Below, in pieces: positions 4,597 through 6,194 of a stretch of DNA of 6,194 bases; within the stretch, counting starts at the first letter, position 1, and each line of letters opens with the position of its first letter. Source of the DNA: an uncultured Eubacteriales bacterium (GTDB taxonomy: Bacteria; Bacillota; Clostridia; Monoglobales; Monoglobaceae); assembly GCA_905205855.1 (NCBI GenBank), contig CAJLFL010000118.1, positions 1 to 6,194 of the forward strand, in the 5' to 3' direction. The notes beneath the pieces were generated by a model. The model ran no database searches, was not told the DNA's origin, and was given only the letters and a program-made list of their open reading frames with translations. Made by a program: the position numbers and the translations under genes.

Positions 4597-5957
4597 CAGC
4601 TCCACTCCCTGTCGTTTGCCCATTCGTTATCCCAGAATGAGGTATCTCCCCATGCTTCGGGGTATTTCTCGTGCATATGCTCCTTTATCAAGTCCTCGTT
4701 AAGGCTGTCTATGCCAAGTCCCGGCTTGTTCGGAACATTAACAAAGCCGTCTTTAAACAGCGGATTGTCTATGCCGAGCGCAAGGTCGTTCCACCACGGA
4801 ATGTCCACGGAATGAAACTCCACAGCCAAAACATTCTGTACTGCCGCCGCAGCATGAATCGCAGCCATGCATGCGATAGGACTTTCTGCCATATGTATCG
4901 CCATTGCAATGCCGTAATCCTCGCACATATTTCCAAGCTTTTTCATTTCCATTGCTCCGCCGACGGTCAGTATATCGGGGTGTACGACCGATACGCCGCC
5001 GTTTTCCATCAGAGGTCTGAAGTTTTCCGCAAGGTAAATATCCTCGCCTGTGCATATAGGAACATTGCAGGCGTGTGAGATTTTTTCAAAATGCTTTGTA
5101 TAATGCCATGGTGCAATATCTTCAATCCAGGCAATGTTGTACTTCTCCAGCCGCTTTGCAAACATAATGCAGTCCTCAATGCAGACATGCCCAAAATGGT
5201 CAATGGCAAGCGGTACTTCATAGCCGATTACATCACGCACCTGTTTTACATAATCCTCAAGATAATCCATGCCCTTCTGCGTCATATGTATGCCGGTCGC
5301 GTGATGCGGAATGGTAAATGTTTCATAATTCTTTCCGAGCATCATGTCCATGTCAACAGAGCCTTTTTGGTGGTTTATTGCCTTCATGGAATATTTTTTT
5401 ATATCCTCCAGAAATCCTGTCGGCGCATTAAGGCAGCCCGGATCGTCAAGCATAAGCTCTATTCCCAAATCCATCTTTAAGAAGGTAAAGCCCTGCTCCA
5501 TACGCTTTTTCAGTGCGTGTCCCATGTCTGTTCCGGTATGCTTGCCGTCTACGTCGGTATCGCAGTACATACGCACCTTATCGCGGAACTTTCCGCCGAG
5601 CATCTGCCACAGCGGCACGCCCCATGCCTTGCCGGCAAGATCCCATAATGCAATTTCTATTCCGGAAACTCCGCCGCCCTGACGTGAATGTCCGCCAAAC
5701 TGCCTGATTCTGCGGAACAGCTTGTCAACATTACAGGGGTTTTCGCCGACTAATCTGGACTTCAGCATCAGCGCATATGTTGCGCTTGACGCGTCGCGTA
5801 CCTCGCCATAGCCGATAATGCCCTGGTTTGTATAAATTTTAATCAGCGGACAGTGCTTCGGCGCGCCGTTTATGTTGGCAACCCGTATGTCGGTGATTTT
5901 CAGTTCGCTCGGAGCGGAGCATGTGTTAACGTTCTGTGAAATATTATCTTTAAGCAA
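4596..5957 (-). CDS. enolase-superfamily (mandelate racemase/MLE-like) acid-sugar dehydratase
   Basis: The 453-residue protein has the N-terminal capping domain (about 18-125) and the C-terminal barrel of the mandelate racemase/muconate lactonizing enzyme group. Metal ligands are D253 (AIDHFGH), E279 (WIED) and E305 (TGED). K161 in KMD (161-163) fits one catalytic base position, and the dyad D328/H355 (HPDI; AIHMAESP) fits the other. E380 (LAVEFHSVDIPWW) closes the active site. About 90 residues separate K161 from D253, against about 30 in mandelate racemase, so there is an insertion of about 60 residues (about 165-235). The tail is Trp-rich and acidic. Relatives with this pattern dehydrate aldonic or uronic acids to 2-keto-3-deoxy acids; the substrate cannot be read from sequence. 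The start is TTG 5957, supported by GAGGTG 8 nt upstream. It is the first gene of the operon. Confidence 0.88.
   Translation of the reverse strand: MLKDNISQNVNTCSAPSELKITDIRVANINGAPKHCPLIKIYTNQGIIGYGEVRDASSATYALMLKSRLVGENPCNVDKLFRRIRQFGGHSRQGGGVSGIEIALWDLAGKAWGVPLWQMLGGKFRDKVRMYCDTDVDGKHTGTDMGHALKKRMEQGFTFLKMDLGIELMLDDPGCLNAPTGFLEDIKKYSMKAINHQKGSVDMDMMLGKNYETFTIPHHATGIHMTQKGMDYLEDYVKQVRDVIGYEVPLAIDHFGHVCIEDCIMFAKRLEKYNIAWIEDIAPWHYTKHFEKISHACNVPICTGEDIYLAENFRPLMENGGVSVVHPDILTVGGAMEMKKLGNMCEDYGIAMAIHMAESPIACMAAIHAAAAVQNVLAVEFHSVDIPWWNDLALGIDNPLFKDGFVNVPNKPGLGIDSLNEDLIKEHMHEKYPEAWGDTSFWDNEWANDREWS
4605..4610 (-). promoter_or_regulatory. ribosome binding site deciding the MBL hydrolase start
   Basis: AGGGAG on the minus strand (4610-4605) lies inside the end of the dehydratase gene, 8 nt before ATG 4596. 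It favours this start over the upstream in-frame ATG at 4623, which has no purine-rich motif before it, and implies stop-start coupling at TGATG. Confidence 0.8.
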
Positions 5958-5965
5958 TTTGACAG

Positions 5966-5971
5966 CACCTC
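5966..5971 (-). promoter_or_regulatory. ribosome binding site for the TTG start of the dehydratase
   Basis: GAGGTG (5971-5966, minus strand) is followed by 8 nt and TTG 5957-5955. No ATG or GTG in frame has a comparable motif nearby, so this decides a TTG start, which may lower initiation on the first cistron. Confidence 0.75.
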
Positions 5972-5995
5972 TTGACTTTCTTGTATTTTTAGATT

Positions 5996-6024
5996 AGTAT
6001 AAAATAAAATTCTTTAAATTACAA
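5996..6024 (-). promoter_or_regulatory. sigma-A-type promoter of the sugar-acid operon
   Basis: On the minus strand, TTGTAA (6024-6019, 4 of 6 matches to TTGACA) and TATACT (6001-5996, 5 of 6 to TATAAT) are separated by exactly 17 nt in a region of about 16% G+C. The expected transcription start is near 5989, giving a leader of about 30 nt before the TTG start. No clear operator or catabolite-response palindrome was found beside it. Confidence 0.6.
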
Positions 6025-6060
6025 CAATTATATTCAGAAGTTTATCCAGTATATTTTGAT

Positions 6061-6194
6061 AGGGTGAGGACTATGACCTTCGGAGAGGTGCTGATACCGG
6101 ATGTACGCCTGTTTCATTCAAAGGTTCAGCCGGGAACAAGAGCGTAGGCTTACGGGAGTCGAACACAATATGGTTTAAACAGGCAAATTTATGA
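6061..6194 (+). other. GC-rich structured segment, possible 5' end of a group II intron (partial)
   Basis: G+C rises from about 16% (5981-6060) to about 48% here. The segment holds many short complementary pairs: GCCTGTTT (6107-6114) with AAACAGGC (6177-6184), GTTC with GAAC in GTTCAGCCGGGAAC (6124-6137), ACCT with AGGT, GGT with ACC in GGTGCTGATACC, and GTA with TAC. GTGAGGAC at 6064 resembles the GUGYG-type 5' end of group II introns, and phrases such as CGGGAACAAGAGCG recall domain I of such introns. The window ends before any catalytic domain or reverse transcriptase. A 24-codon frame (6073-6147) is present but unconvincing. Other structured RNAs or a leader of an adjacent gene remain possible. 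Confidence 0.3.

Noticed and set aside
4597..4623. N-terminal extension MGKRQGVEL of the MBL hydrolase
   Set aside because: No ribosome binding site precedes ATG 4623, the extension lies wholly within the dehydratase gene, and a good AGGGAG sits 8 nt before ATG 4596, where the family normally starts (MKIKWLG).
6073..6147. 24-codon + strand frame starting MTFGEVLIPDVRLF with a purine-rich AGGGTGAGG before it
   Set aside because: It is too short to judge and the stop is followed by more open frame. The same bases take part in many short stems, so a structured RNA explains them at least as well.
1..6194. CRISPR array, tRNA or rRNA gene
   Set aside because: No regularly spaced direct repeats, no tRNA-like cloverleaf with a TTCGA-type arm in the right context, and no ribosomal RNA signature were seen. 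The GTTC motifs near 6124 belong to the stem-rich right edge.

Overview
The window looks like a chromosomal segment of an anaerobic Clostridia-type Firmicute, probably a gut commensal. This rests on strong AGGAG-type ribosome binding sites, TTG start use, AT-rich intergenic DNA around genes of about 50% G+C, and a hairpin repeat style (GGGCG...CGCCCCTACGG) that I associate with such genomes. The taxonomic call is an inference from style, not a database match.

Left part (1-760), accessory DNA of about 31-33% G+C. It holds a possible 59-residue membrane microprotein (25-204), a ribbon-helix-helix DNA-binding protein (318-536, + strand) with its own terminator, and a truncated sigma-70-region-4-like gene of phage type (546-731, - strand). 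A GC-rich hairpin repeat abuts this remnant and separates it from the operon.

Central and right part (831-5957), one minus-strand operon. In transcription order it encodes an enolase-superfamily (mandelate racemase-like) acid-sugar dehydratase, a UlaG-like metallo-beta-lactamase-fold hydrolase, a short-chain dehydrogenase, a GH10-like glycoside hydrolase without a signal peptide, and an RraA-like putative aldolase. A sigma-A-type promoter lies just upstream (5996-6024). The first three genes are translationally coupled (1-nt and 13-nt overlaps). The fourth follows a 117-nt spacer holding the second copy of the hairpin repeat. The fifth uses a ribosome binding site that overlaps the stop codon of the fourth.

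Taken together, the enzymes match a non-phosphorylative oxidative sugar route: glycosidase releases the sugar, SDR oxidises it to a lactone, MBL opens the lactone, the dehydratase makes a 2-keto-3-deoxy acid, and the RraA homologue cleaves it. The roles are known for the families, but the assembled pathway and its substrate are inference. No transporter or regulator is visible.

Right edge (6061-6194): G+C jumps abruptly from about 16% to about 48% and the sequence is rich in short stems, including an 8-bp perfect inverted repeat. It looks like the 5' end of a structured RNA, possibly a group II intron, cut off by the window.

Two gene starts should be trimmed from the longest open frame: the MBL gene to 4596 and the RraA gene to 1739.
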